Source: Owenweeksia hongkongensis DSM 17368
GTDB taxonomy: Bacteria; Bacteroidota; Bacteroidia; Flavobacteriales; Schleiferiaceae
Length of the DNA stretch: 64,000 nucleotides
Assembly (NCBI RefSeq): GCF_000236705.1
Contig: NC_016599.1
Location: 2,356,001-2,420,000, forward strand
Direction: 5' to 3'
Shown here: piece after piece, positions 44,301-52,723 of the stretch
Layout of the letters: the number at the start of each line of letters is the position of its first letter
How positions within the stretch are numbered: the stretch's first letter is position 1
Program-made: the position numbers and the translations under genes
The notes under the pieces: generated by a model
Seen by the model: only the letters and a program-made list of their open reading frames with translations
Told to the model about the DNA's origin: nothing
Database searches by the model: none

Positions 44301-45113
44301 CTATAATTTCTCAATCAGCTCTGCAAAAAGCGAGCTCAACACGTTGTCCGCCTTATTGGCTACGGCAATTATTTCATCTATTGCCACAGACTTTAAATCA
44401 TCAGGATTGCATTCATCGGTAATTACCGACACTGCCATACAAGGCACCCCCATGTGATTAGCCACAATAACTTCAGGCACCGTGCTCATCCCAACCAAAT
44501 CAGCTCCGATGATTCCTAAAAATCTATATTCAGCGCGGGTTTCCAGATTTGGGCCTGGAACCGCGACATAAACACCTTCTTTAATATTTACTACCTTCTG
44601 TTTGGCTATTTCTTTAAACTTTGCTCCAAGATCTCGTGAATACGGTTGGCTCATGTCAGGGAACCTAGGACCCAAAATTTCTGGGTTTGGTCCTGTAAGT
44701 GGATTTTCAGTTTGGAGATTTATATGGTCATCAATCAGCACCAAATCTCCTTTTTTGTAGTTGAGATTTATCCCCCCGGCAGCATTTGATAGCAACAGGT
44801 TTTTAATACCCAACAGCTTCATTACTCTTAAAGGAAAGGTAATCTCTTTGGTAGAATAACCTTCATAAAAATGAAAACGCCCTTGCATGGCAATCACACG
44901 CTTACCCGCAACTAAACCCAATACTAACTGTCCCGCATGAAACTCCATTGTAGCAACTGGAAAATGAGGAATACTACTGTAATGGACTCGCTCTAACACC
45001 TCCATTTTTTCGATAAACTTACCCAAGCCTGTGCCCAACACAATTCCAACATCAGCCTTATCAAAACCTTTACGTCTCAAAAATTCGGATGCCTCTTCAA
45101 TTCGATGAATCAT
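44301..45113 (-). CDS. purine-nucleoside phosphorylase (trimeric type)
   Basis: Cleaves inosine/guanosine with phosphate in purine salvage. The 270-residue protein has GIVLGTGLGKFIEKM, a phosphate-binding HAGQ-like EFHAGQLVLG, MQGRFHFYEGYS, LSNAAGGINLNYKKGDLVLIDDHIN, GADLVGMSTVPEVIVANHMG and SVITDECNPDD, the pattern of the trimeric PNP family. Full length. Exact substrate range not determined by sequence. Confidence 0.92.
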   Translation of the reverse strand: MIHRIEEASEFLRRKGFDKADVGIVLGTGLGKFIEKMEVLERVHYSSIPHFPVATMEFHAGQLVLGLVAGKRVIAMQGRFHFYEGYSTKEITFPLRVMKLLGIKNLLLSNAAGGINLNYKKGDLVLIDDHINLQTENPLTGPNPEILGPRFPDMSQPYSRDLGAKFKEIAKQKVVNIKEGVYVAVPGPNLETRAEYRFLGIIGADLVGMSTVPEVIVANHMGVPCMAVSVITDECNPDDLKSVAIDEIIAVANKADNVLSSLFAELIEKL

Positions 45114-45265
45114 GGATGGGGAGTTTAATTCCTGTTTAGAAATTCAAAATTCGACAAAACAGAATAGATAGCCAACATTAAATATGAGACCAAGGCTTCA
45201 ATCGAATTAAAATAGAAAGTAGTAAAAGAGGGAAAAAAAATTAAAATTTGGGCAGTAATCCAAAT

Positions 45266-45700
45266 TTAGCTCACCACATACTGCTCAATATAATTTGACA
45301 AGTCTTTCATAGAAATCGGCTTCGGAATGTAATGATCCATCCCTGCCTCCAGATACTTTTCTTTATCACCTTGCATGGCATTGGCCGTAAGAGCTATAAT
45401 AACAGGAGCTTCTTCTCCCATTACTTTCTTTATTTCTTGACTAGCAGCTACACCGTCCAATTGCGGCATTTGAATATCCATAAATACCAAATCATACGCA
45501 CCACTCACAACAGCTTCCACAGCCTCTCGACCGTTCGAAACAATGTCAACATTATGATTAAGTTTCCTAAAAAGGAGTTTAGCTAACTTTTGATTAACCA
45601 AATTATCTTCTGCCATTAAAATTCTCGAACCCGCAGAGTTGTTTGCGGTAGGTGTGAATGCCCTGACTGTTTTTTCAGTTATCTCTTGCACGTAATCCAA
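45266..45700 (-). CDS. stand-alone response-regulator receiver domain
   Basis: A 144-residue protein that is only a receiver domain after a ~24-residue N-terminal tail: acidic pocket ILMAEDN (27-33), phospho-acceptor Asp75 in LVFMDIQMP, Thr105 and Lys127 in YIPKP. The motif wording (ILMAEDNLVNQKLAKLLFRK) is that of receivers at the end of hybrid histidine kinases, not of DNA-binding regulators. No ATG is available; the frame opens after a stop and could begin at TTG (45700). It may be a CheY-like shuttle or a remnant; no kinase is nearby. Confidence 0.75.
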   Translation of the reverse strand: MDYVQEITEKTVRAFTPTANNSAGSRILMAEDNLVNQKLAKLLFRKLNHNVDIVSNGREAVEAVVSGAYDLVFMDIQMPQLDGVAASQEIKKVMGEEAPVIIALTANAMQGDKEKYLEAGMDHYIPKPISMKDLSNYIEQYVVS

Positions 45701-45955
45701 TTTTAGTTGTTCAACTTATCTAAGTATTTTTTGTTTTTGGCGGTTGAGAGAGAGGGCCAAAAACACTTTTATAAATAAGGTTATAAAAAAACAAGCACAA
45801 GAACTCAAAGTAGAGGACGAGAAATTCTTGAGATTATTTACACCTGAAAATTAATAGAATTTCACCAGAATGCAACAATTTTGTGATGATTCACACGTTA
45901 TATTCGGTCAATCACATTTAACGCATGATTAATCTTACAGAATAGAGTTACTTTC

Positions 45956-47050
45956 TTATAAGCCATACACTTTACCTGGGTAGCTTTTCACCACCCCTTT
46001 TAGCTCTAAACCCATCAAATGTTGCAAGGCTTTATTAACCGGGATTTTCAATGATAAGCAGATAATATCCAACTCTTCCTTTCCACCTCTATCACGCAGC
46101 AAGTCAGCTATTTGCTTTTCCGCTCCTTCTAATTCAGGAAATAATTGTGGTTGAATAATTCTCTTTTCGTCCGCTTGCCAACCCAGGATATATTTTAAAT
46201 CTTCCACACCTGTAATCATCGCGGCTTTATTGATTTTTATCAAATGATTGCATCCTTCTGAAAAAGGCGCTCCCAGATTTCCGGGAACGGCAAACACCTC
46301 TCGGTTATAGCTATTGGCTATTTCAGCGGTAATAAGAGCCCCTCCTTTTTTAGCAGCTTCCACCACTATCACGGCATCTGAAATACCCGCGACTATTCTA
46401 TTTCGTTTGGGAAAATTCTCTCGATCTGGGTTGGTTTCACTTATAAACTCCGTTAGCAATCCTCCGTTTTCCAACATTTGATTGGCCACTTTTTTATGGA
46501 GTTGTGGATATACTCTATCCAAGCCATGAGCCAAAACACCAACTGTAGGAACTCCCATTTTAAGTGATTCCTTGTGAGCACAAATGTCAATACCGTATGC
46601 AAGCCCACTTATCACCAACGGATTGAATGGCTTGAGGTCTTCAATAAAATTTTCACAAAACTCAAGCCCATAACTCGTGGCATTCCGAGTACCTACGATA
46701 GCTATTACTTGCCTTTTATTAAGGTCTACATTTCCTTTATAATAAAGCATTAGGGGGCCATCATTGCACATTTTCAATCGCTGGGGATAGTCTTCTTCCA
46801 GATAGAACAGTGACTGAATTTTGTTCGTCTCTATAAATTTCAGCTCCTCTTCGGCCCTGGATATTACATCCTGAGTTGAAACACTCTTGGCAACAGTACC
46901 TCCTATTCCTGGAATTTTGAGCAGTGTAGCCTTCTTCTCCTTAAAAACCGCTTCCGCACTTCCGCAATGCGCAATCAAGGTTTTAGCCACGCGATCACCC
47001 ACGTTTGGGATAAGGCTGATGCCGATTTGAAAAATGCGTTGTGAATCCAA
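45956..47050 (-). CDS. dprA: DNA-processing protein DprA
   Basis: A 364-residue cytoplasmic protein that loads RecA on incoming single-stranded DNA in transformation. An N-terminal helix-hairpin-helix region (LIPNVGDRVAKTLIAHCG...LLKIPGIGG) is followed by the Rossmann core (VAIVGTRNATSYGLEFCE, VISGLAYGIDICAHKESL, TVGVLAHGLDRVYP, ENFPKRNRIVAGISDAVIVVEAA, GALITAEIANSYNREVFAVPG) and a C-terminal winged-helix-like tail. The start is TTG; no ATG is near. Domain order and length are complete. Confidence 0.94.
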   Translation of the reverse strand: MDSQRIFQIGISLIPNVGDRVAKTLIAHCGSAEAVFKEKKATLLKIPGIGGTVAKSVSTQDVISRAEEELKFIETNKIQSLFYLEEDYPQRLKMCNDGPLMLYYKGNVDLNKRQVIAIVGTRNATSYGLEFCENFIEDLKPFNPLVISGLAYGIDICAHKESLKMGVPTVGVLAHGLDRVYPQLHKKVANQMLENGGLLTEFISETNPDRENFPKRNRIVAGISDAVIVVEAAKKGGALITAEIANSYNREVFAVPGNLGAPFSEGCNHLIKINKAAMITGVEDLKYILGWQADEKRIIQPQLFPELEGAEKQIADLLRDRGGKEELDIICLSLKIPVNKALQHLMGLELKGVVKSYPGKVYGL

Positions 47051-47142
47051 TTATCGAGTGACTTGCTGATTAACAATACAAGATAATTAAAATAGGTCAA
47101 GAGAAAACCATGTTTCTCCTGACCCAAATTCTCAAAATAACT

Positions 47143-48984
47143 TTACTCTATAATCACCTTTTGCTGTAACACTCCATCCTGAGTTTTTGCACTTAAAACG
47201 TAGTTTCCTTTTTGTAAGTGCTCCACATTCAATTTCCAATAAGCACCTTCTTTTTTCGCTACAGCGGAATGAACACGGCCACTCATATCTATAAGTTTCA
47301 CATCATTCAATTCTCCGTAAGGCAGCTCGATGTTTAATTCTATAATTGCAGGATTTGGAAACACCTTCAAACTTTCCAGTTCAGCCGTTTCAGTGCTCAG
47401 ATATTTTTGAAGATCTACCTGAGCAATGTGATTCAAAGTAACGCCTCCAGTGCTTGTAGTTGCTCCGTTAAAATCACCGCCCAAATAAAGTTGATCGTTA
47501 ATTATTGTCATTGCTCGGACTGTGGAATCCAGCATTCCAAAAGCCTCCACGTAACCATTTCGATAAAGTCCCATGTTCTTGCCATAGTTCCCTACTATCG
47601 CGGCAATGTCAAAATCACCACCAATCAATAATGCATCAGGATGAGCCTCCAAACATTTCACACCTCCATTTTTATCATAGTTTCCTAAACCTGGGCCAAA
47701 AACGGTCTCCCAAGTATTATTTCGGTAAACTACTAGTCCACCACTATCTTGCCTGGCTTGTGTATAAAAGTCAGTTCCGATAAATATTTCATTACCAAAA
47801 TCCTCAATATCGTAAACCGGAACTTTCACGGATGCATCAAAATACTCAGCCTGGCGCCCATTGAGCATGGCTATATTCTCCACACCAGCGGTATCATTAA
47901 GTTGAAACACTCCTCCCACAATAAGTTTGTTATTGTACACATGCAGCGCACCCACTTCACCATATATATCTAATGCAGTGGCTCGCCACTCGGTACCATC
48001 CCATTTCGCCAAACTTTGGAACGTATCAGTTGCATTATATCTGCTTTTAAAGAAACCTCCTGCATAAAGTGTGTCTTCATATATTTCCAAATCCAACACA
48101 TAGTTTACCAAAGCACCGGTATAAAAATCACCGACAGCAGTCCATTTTGACCCATCCCATTTTGCCACGCCAGAGTTCACATAAGTAGTATCTACCATGT
48201 AAAAATAACCTGCAACATATAGCTCACCATGGTACATAATTGCATCGGACACATGTCCCTGAAAACCTGATCCACCTATACCCATCCAATCATAACCGGC
48301 AAAACCAGAAAAGTAATTGGCAAAGCTTCCGGCTGCTTGACCATCGGCTGTATCAAACTTTCCACCTGCATAAATCCCGGAATTATTGTCACTAATAATT
48401 GTGTTTACAGGGCCATTCACTCCGCCTTTTAGGGGCTCATAATCTATAGGTTGGAAATATCCTGGTTGAATCCAGGCAAGTTCTTCGGCCGTAAATCCAC
48501 TCTGCGATACCCAGTTATTAAGTTCAGAATCGCGCATGTCCAGCAGATAAGCATCATTCATATTAGCACTAATATGTTTACTCAGTTCTGGGTGGCCACT
48601 TTCTTTAATAAGAAAACCAACCGCGCAGTGCACACCAAATCCATCGATAAAAATGGGTCGTCTACCCTTGTGGGTAATATTATTTGGAAACAAACCTCGC
48701 TTAGCGTATTTATACAAATCAACTAAGCTAGAAGCACGGTTTTGCTTCTGCTCTAATGTGAGATTTTCCACACTTCGTTGGCTAAGTTCTGCATGCACCA
48801 AATACAGGTGCTGTTGTATCAATTCGCTTTCGCTAAAATTGGCATTTAGATTTGGAACATCTTTCCAGCTGTGCTGCTCATAAGCCCAGCGATCATTGAT
48901 GTCCACCAGTTTTTCGAGCAATCCTTCGGCCCGCATTACTCCGCCAAAAGCGAGAGTCACAAAAAGTAATTTTATAATCTTCAT
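47143..48984 (-). CDS. T9SS cargo protein with beta-propeller and type A sorting domain, divergent from ECF sigma gene
   Basis: A 613-residue secreted protein: signal peptide (LLFVTLAFGGVMRAEG), an N-terminal ~180-residue helical domain of unknown type (LVDINDRWAYEQHSWKDVPNLNANFSES...GVHCAVGFLIKESGHPELS), then blades of the form GxLYVAGxFxxxDTxxVxxxAKWDGSKWTAVG typical of kelch-like propellers, and a type A sorting domain (LKVFPNPAIIELNIELPYG...LQKGNYVL). An ECF-type promoter precedes it, back to back with that of the ECF sigma gene, so surface display under ECF control is likely. Confidence 0.82.
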   Translation of the reverse strand: MKIIKLLFVTLAFGGVMRAEGLLEKLVDINDRWAYEQHSWKDVPNLNANFSESELIQQHLYLVHAELSQRSVENLTLEQKQNRASSLVDLYKYAKRGLFPNNITHKGRRPIFIDGFGVHCAVGFLIKESGHPELSKHISANMNDAYLLDMRDSELNNWVSQSGFTAEELAWIQPGYFQPIDYEPLKGGVNGPVNTIISDNNSGIYAGGKFDTADGQAAGSFANYFSGFAGYDWMGIGGSGFQGHVSDAIMYHGELYVAGYFYMVDTTYVNSGVAKWDGSKWTAVGDFYTGALVNYVLDLEIYEDTLYAGGFFKSRYNATDTFQSLAKWDGTEWRATALDIYGEVGALHVYNNKLIVGGVFQLNDTAGVENIAMLNGRQAEYFDASVKVPVYDIEDFGNEIFIGTDFYTQARQDSGGLVVYRNNTWETVFGPGLGNYDKNGGVKCLEAHPDALLIGGDFDIAAIVGNYGKNMGLYRNGYVEAFGMLDSTVRAMTIINDQLYLGGDFNGATTSTGGVTLNHIAQVDLQKYLSTETAELESLKVFPNPAIIELNIELPYGELNDVKLIDMSGRVHSAVAKKEGAYWKLNVEHLQKGNYVLSAKTQDGVLQQKVIIE

Positions 48985-49004
48985 AATGATAGGGGTTTTC
49001 TTAA

Positions 49005-49032
49005 TTGACGTGGAAAGTTGCCGAAAGGTTGC
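49005..49032 (-). promoter_or_regulatory. ECF-type promoter GCAACC-N16-CGTCAA of the T9SS cargo gene
   Basis: On the minus strand GCAACC (49032-49027) is followed after 16 bp by CGTCAA (49010-49005), 20 nt before the ATG. Together with the plus-strand site its -35 box forms an inverted repeat GGTTGCGC...GCGCAACC (49027-49034 and 49055-49062). Confidence 0.62.
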
Positions 49033-49056
49033 GCAAAAAATTATCTATTGCCGAGC

Positions 49057-49084
49057 GCAACCTAAATTTACATACTATCGTCTA
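49057..49084 (+). promoter_or_regulatory. ECF-type promoter GCAACC-N16-CGTCTA of the ECF sigma operon
   Basis: GCAACC (49057-49062), exactly 16 bp, then CGTCTA (49079-49084), ending 21 nt before the TTG start of the sigma gene. AAC in the -35 box and CGTC in the -10 box are classical ECF promoter cores, suggesting autoregulation. Confidence 0.68.
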
Positions 49085-49105
49085 TACTAAAAAGCCGGGC
49101 CTATT

Positions 49106-49663
49106 TTGGAATTAGAGTCTCTTGTTCGCGCTTCACAAAAAGGTGATAAAAAAGCGCATGGTGAACTGTACACCCTCCTGCATCGCAAGATGTTTGGGGT
49201 ATGTCTTCGCTATGCCTCATCCGAAGCAGAGGCGCAGGACCACTTGCACGATGGCTTTATACATTTATTTAAAAATATTAAGAAATACGGCTTTCAAGGT
49301 TCCTTTGAAGGATGGGCGCGCAGGCTTTTTGTAAATCTAATTCTTCAAAAATTTCGCAGCAAAAAACTGCTGTACGCCACAGGTTTTGAATTTAACGAAA
49401 CGAATGAAGTAAGCTATGAACACATTCTGGAAGACATTAATGCCGCTGAATTGCTCCAATTAATTACTGAGCTGAGTCCGCAATACAAGCTGATTTTTAA
49501 CCTGTACGCTATTGAGGGGTACAGCCACAAGGAGATTGCTGAGAAACTTGAAATCAGCGAAGGCACCAGCAAATCCAATCTTTCGCGGGCACGAAGCATT
49601 TTGCAAGCCAAAGTATTGGAGCGTTTTCCACAATGTTATCAAATGAAGAGTAATGGGGGATAA
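49106..49663 (+). CDS. ECF-family RNA polymerase sigma factor
   Basis: A 185-residue sigma-70 factor of the ECF group. Region 2: ALxRYASSEAEAQDHLHDGFIHLFKNI followed by FEGWARRLFVNLILQKFR; region 4: LSPQYKLIFNLYAIEGYSHKEIAEKLEISEGTSKSNLSRARSIL, a helix-turn-helix that reads the -35 box. Starts with TTG, the only initiator close to the family N-terminus. The next gene, overlapping by 11 bp, encodes an anti-sigma-like membrane protein. An ECF-type promoter lies just upstream. Confidence 0.92.
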   Translation: MELESLVRASQKGDKKAHGELYTLLHRKMFGVCLRYASSEAEAQDHLHDGFIHLFKNIKKYGFQGSFEGWARRLFVNLILQKFRSKKLLYATGFEFNETNEVSYEHILEDINAAELLQLITELSPQYKLIFNLYAIEGYSHKEIAEKLEISEGTSKSNLSRARSILQAKVLERFPQCYQMKSNGG

Positions 49664-51122
49664 TAGTAAAATAGATAAGCTGTTTTCTGATGGTCTCAAT
49701 GATTTTGAGGCATCACCACAAAGCGACTCATGGGCACGTATAAATGCTACCATGGAGAAAAAGCAGCAAAAGAAACGAGGTTTTTACTGGCGCTGGGCTT
49801 CCATTGCCGCAGCGGTGGTTTTGGCATTTTATTCAGGTTATTATTTTAATGATAATACCACCATTGAAACTTATCCGAATATTCAGAATACGAAACCCAG
49901 CGACTCAAATCCCGATTACATTTCGCATGAAGAAAGCATGGAGCAATCGGAACTAAATGAACAGGTTTCAAAAGAAACTTCACAACCCGAACGTGGAACT
50001 CAAAAACCAAAAAACTCAACTAGCGACCCTATTCAAAATTCGAATAAGGTTGCTTCAAATTCTTCCTCTTCGGAAAAACCTGCTCTTAAAACCAATGGCA
50101 AAGCGGGTTCTGCCAGCGGCAATACTTCCAAACAAACCGTAGCCATTGCTGATAAAACTTCGGAGCAGGAAGCCGAGAATATTGTGGTTTCAAATTTTGA
50201 GGACAACTCAAATACCGATATCGAAAGTGAAGAAATAGCGACTATAGAAACACAAAATCAAACAGTAAAAACAATGGAGGAGCCTCAGGTGGTTATAGCA
50301 ACTCCAAAGGAAACTCAATTGAACCCTGCTGCTGAAATTCTTGACTACGCAGAGAGTCCGCAAGTGGACAATTCCCCGTTTTCCCGATTTTCAATAAGTG
50401 CCATGTCTTCGCCTACTTTTCCATTTACTGATATTACGGTAAACCAAAGTGACGAAACCACAGAAGATAATGTGGATCAGCAAAAGCTAAAAACCAGCTA
50501 CAGCTATGGACTTGGATTTGGCTACAGGCTTTCTAAAAAATTGGAGCTCCAAACAGGAATAATGGTAAATCACTGGAATCAGGAAGCCACTGGAGTAAAA
50601 TTAAAAGTTACGCCCTCATTTACTACCAGTACCAACACTTCCCTTGATGCCAGTGGCAATACTTCTTCTGGTAATGTAAATTTCACCGGACTGACAGACC
50701 CCACGAATCAAGGCAAACTTGAAGCAACCAATATTGGAGGACAACCCTATTCTATCCTCCCGGGACTCAAAGAAAGTTATCAATTTATTGAGGTTCCGAT
50801 AGCTATTGGTTACTATTTGGTAGACAGTAAGCGTTGGTTTGTGAAAGCGAATATTGGACTCAACTCACGCTTCATTAGCCAGTCAAAAGTTACGCTTGTG
50901 TATGCTGACGGCACCGAAGTTCCTTATGAGCAATTTGACTTAGAAACCTACTCCATGCAACTAATTGGAGGCTTTGGAGCCGGAGTGAAATTTGCCGAAA
51001 ACTGGGAATTTGGATTGCACCCCACGCTACTTTACGGCATTACTCAGGTAAATACGCACAGCGAAATTGATACATATTTTCATCAAGTATTGATTTATAG
51101 TTCCTTATCTTACAGGTTCTGA
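49653..51122 (+). CDS. anti-sigma-like membrane protein fused to an outer-membrane beta-barrel
   Basis: A 489-residue protein in three parts: a ~45-residue cytoplasmic N-terminus with DxLFSDGLNDFEASPQSDSWARI, resembling short anti-sigma domains; one membrane helix (46-64, WASIAAAVVLAFYSGYYF); a ~190-residue Ser/Asn/Glu-rich linker; and a C-terminal region of amphipathic strands (YSYGLGFGYRLSKKLELQTGIMV...EVPIAIGYYLV...HQVLIYSSLSYRF) ending in Phe, as outer-membrane barrels do. It overlaps the ECF sigma gene, so it is the likely sigma partner. An alternative is a porin-like protein with an unusual anchor. Confidence 0.75.
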   Translation: MGDNSKIDKLFSDGLNDFEASPQSDSWARINATMEKKQQKKRGFYWRWASIAAAVVLAFYSGYYFNDNTTIETYPNIQNTKPSDSNPDYISHEESMEQSELNEQVSKETSQPERGTQKPKNSTSDPIQNSNKVASNSSSSEKPALKTNGKAGSASGNTSKQTVAIADKTSEQEAENIVVSNFEDNSNTDIESEEIATIETQNQTVKTMEEPQVVIATPKETQLNPAAEILDYAESPQVDNSPFSRFSISAMSSPTFPFTDITVNQSDETTEDNVDQQKLKTSYSYGLGFGYRLSKKLELQTGIMVNHWNQEATGVKLKVTPSFTTSTNTSLDASGNTSSGNVNFTGLTDPTNQGKLEATNIGGQPYSILPGLKESYQFIEVPIAIGYYLVDSKRWFVKANIGLNSRFISQSKVTLVYADGTEVPYEQFDLETYSMQLIGGFGAGVKFAENWEFGLHPTLLYGITQVNTHSEIDTYFHQVLIYSSLSYRF

Positions 51123-51136
51123 TTTTAAAGATTTTT

Positions 51137-51144
51137 TACATTTG
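51137..51144 (+). promoter_or_regulatory. -7 element TACATTTG, 6 nt before the HU/SPOR gene ATG
   Basis: TACATTTG followed by TAGGCT and the start codon predicts a near-leaderless transcript. No clear -33 TTG. Confidence 0.4.
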
Positions 51145-51150
51145 TAGGCT

Positions 51151-52146
51151 ATGAAGCTCAGTTTACACGAACATATCAGCCAACTTTTATTCGATCACGA
51201 GTGTGTGATCGTGCCTGGCTTTGGTGCATTTCTCACCCGCTATTATGCAGCAGAAGTAAATCATGCTACACACATGATGCGTCCACCTTCAAGGAGGGTT
51301 CACTTCAATGCAAGTATTAATGAGAATGAAGGCCTATTGGCCAAGGCTATTAGCCACACTGAAGGTGTGAGCTATACCAATGCTCTTGAAATAATCAAGG
51401 CAGAAGTAGCTGCGTGGAAACACTCATTGAGCAAAAGCAAAAAGCTAAACCTACCAGGTATTGGCCGTTTGTACATTGATGAAGCTTCTAAAAAACTACA
51501 GTTTTCACCTTCGTTGGAAACAAACTATTCAACTTCTTCCTACGGACTTTCTATCTTCAGGTCTCCAGCTATACAACGTGAAGCGCAGATTAGAAAAACC
51601 ATTCACAAAGCCATTGAAAAGCATGTGGTGGTAGAGCATTCTGAAACCAAAACCCGTAAAGTAGCAACTTGGATTCCTTGGGCAGCTGCTCTTGGACCAA
51701 TCATTATTGCCTCAGTAATTGGCTATTCCTATTTTACTCAGGGTACGATGAACCCTATGGAAAACGTTGCTGGAATCAACTGGATGCAGTTTAGCCGTCC
51801 TATCGAAAAGATGGAAAATGCTCCAAGTGATGCTATAGTAAAAGAAGAAGTAAACACTCCGGTTGTAACTGAAACCATTGAAGCTCCAGTAGAAATTGCA
51901 GAGCCAGAAGAAGTTGTTTTGGAGAAAGGATACTTCATCATTGTAGGATCTTTTAAAGACGCCGAAAACGCAGGAACCTATATTGCTGAGCTAAACAGCA
52001 AGGGGTATGATGCCTACCTGGCTAATGGTGATAAGCGTTTTTTCCGCGTGGCTGTGGGCCAATACCCTACTCATGAAAGTGCTGCACAGGCTTTAACATC
52101 TGTAAAGCAAAACCTTCAACCACAATCTTGGATTTATAGCAATTGA
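51151..52146 (+). CDS. HU-CCDC81 and SPOR domain membrane protein
   Basis: A 331-residue protein: two HU-CCDC81 modules in the first ~140 residues (HISQLLFDHECVIVPGFGAFLTR; later KSKKLNLPGIGRLYI), one membrane helix (174-194, WIPWAAALGPIIIASVIGY), an acidic/Pro linker and a C-terminal SPOR domain (about 255-331, YFIIVGSFKDAENAGTYIAEL...RVAVGQYPTHESA). The cytoplasmic part may bind DNA or a division protein and the SPOR domain binds denuded peptidoglycan at the septum. This architecture is characteristic of Bacteroidota. Confidence 0.9.
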   Translation: MKLSLHEHISQLLFDHECVIVPGFGAFLTRYYAAEVNHATHMMRPPSRRVHFNASINENEGLLAKAISHTEGVSYTNALEIIKAEVAAWKHSLSKSKKLNLPGIGRLYIDEASKKLQFSPSLETNYSTSSYGLSIFRSPAIQREAQIRKTIHKAIEKHVVVEHSETKTRKVATWIPWAAALGPIIIASVIGYSYFTQGTMNPMENVAGINWMQFSRPIEKMENAPSDAIVKEEVNTPVVTETIEAPVEIAEPEEVVLEKGYFIIVGSFKDAENAGTYIAELNSKGYDAYLANGDKRFFRVAVGQYPTHESAAQALTSVKQNLQPQSWIYSN

Positions 52147-52156
52147 TGTACTTTTG
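52128..52156 (+). promoter_or_regulatory. Bacteroidota-type promoter of the thioesterase gene
   Basis: TTG (52128-52130), 18-bp spacer, TACTTTTG (52149-52156): a full match to TTG-N17-20-TAnnTTTG. It lies over the end of the HU/SPOR gene. CCCGCG just after it and CCGCGGG just before the start codon form an inverted repeat in the short leader. Confidence 0.65.
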
Positions 52157-52180
52157 CCCGCGAATTGAAAACCCCGCGGG

Positions 52181-52723
52181 ATGAAAGCTAAAACACCAAA
52201 AGATTCGCTTACCATATTTACGGAGATCGTTCTTCCTAACGATACCAACAACCTCAAAAACCTTTTTGGAGGTCAGCTTTTGAGCTGGATGGATCGCGCA
52301 TCTGCAGTAGCAGCACATCGCCACTGTAAGCGTATTGTGGTAACTGCTTCTGTAAACAATGTTTCATTTGCACATCCCATTCCCCAGGGTGCTATCGTCA
52401 CTCTCGAAGCCAAAGTTTCGCGCGCTTTTACCTCTAGTATGGAGGTAATTGTAGATGTATTTGTAGAAGATCAAACTGTGGCCGGGAAAAAAATCCGTGC
52501 CAACGAAGCTATCTACACCTTTGTAGCCGTGGATCAATTAGGTAATCCAATCAACGTTCCGGAACTGATTCCTGAAACAGATCTTGAAAAGCAAAGACAT
52601 GAAGGTGCTTTGCGCAGAAAGCAACTTTCATTAATCATAGGTGGAAAAATGAAACCGGAAGATGCCACCGAGCTTAAGGCTCTTTTCTTCCCTGAGGATG
52701 CCGATTCAAAACAGGATGCTTAA
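52181..52723 (+). CDS. acyl-CoA thioesterase (hotdog fold)
   Basis: A 180-residue cytoplasmic hotdog enzyme of the YciA/BACH type: NDTNNLKNLFGGQLLSWMDRASAVAAHRHC holds the conserved Asn-x(3-5)-GG...MD pattern of the active-site helix, followed by VNNVSFAHPIPQGAIVTLEA and ANEAIYTFVAVD. Hydrolyses acyl-CoAs; chain length not known. The 3' end overlaps the convergent DUF6427 gene by 18 bp. Confidence 0.88.
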   Translation: MKAKTPKDSLTIFTEIVLPNDTNNLKNLFGGQLLSWMDRASAVAAHRHCKRIVVTASVNNVSFAHPIPQGAIVTLEAKVSRAFTSSMEVIVDVFVEDQTVAGKKIRANEAIYTFVAVDQLGNPINVPELIPETDLEKQRHEGALRRKQLSLIIGGKMKPEDATELKALFFPEDADSKQDA

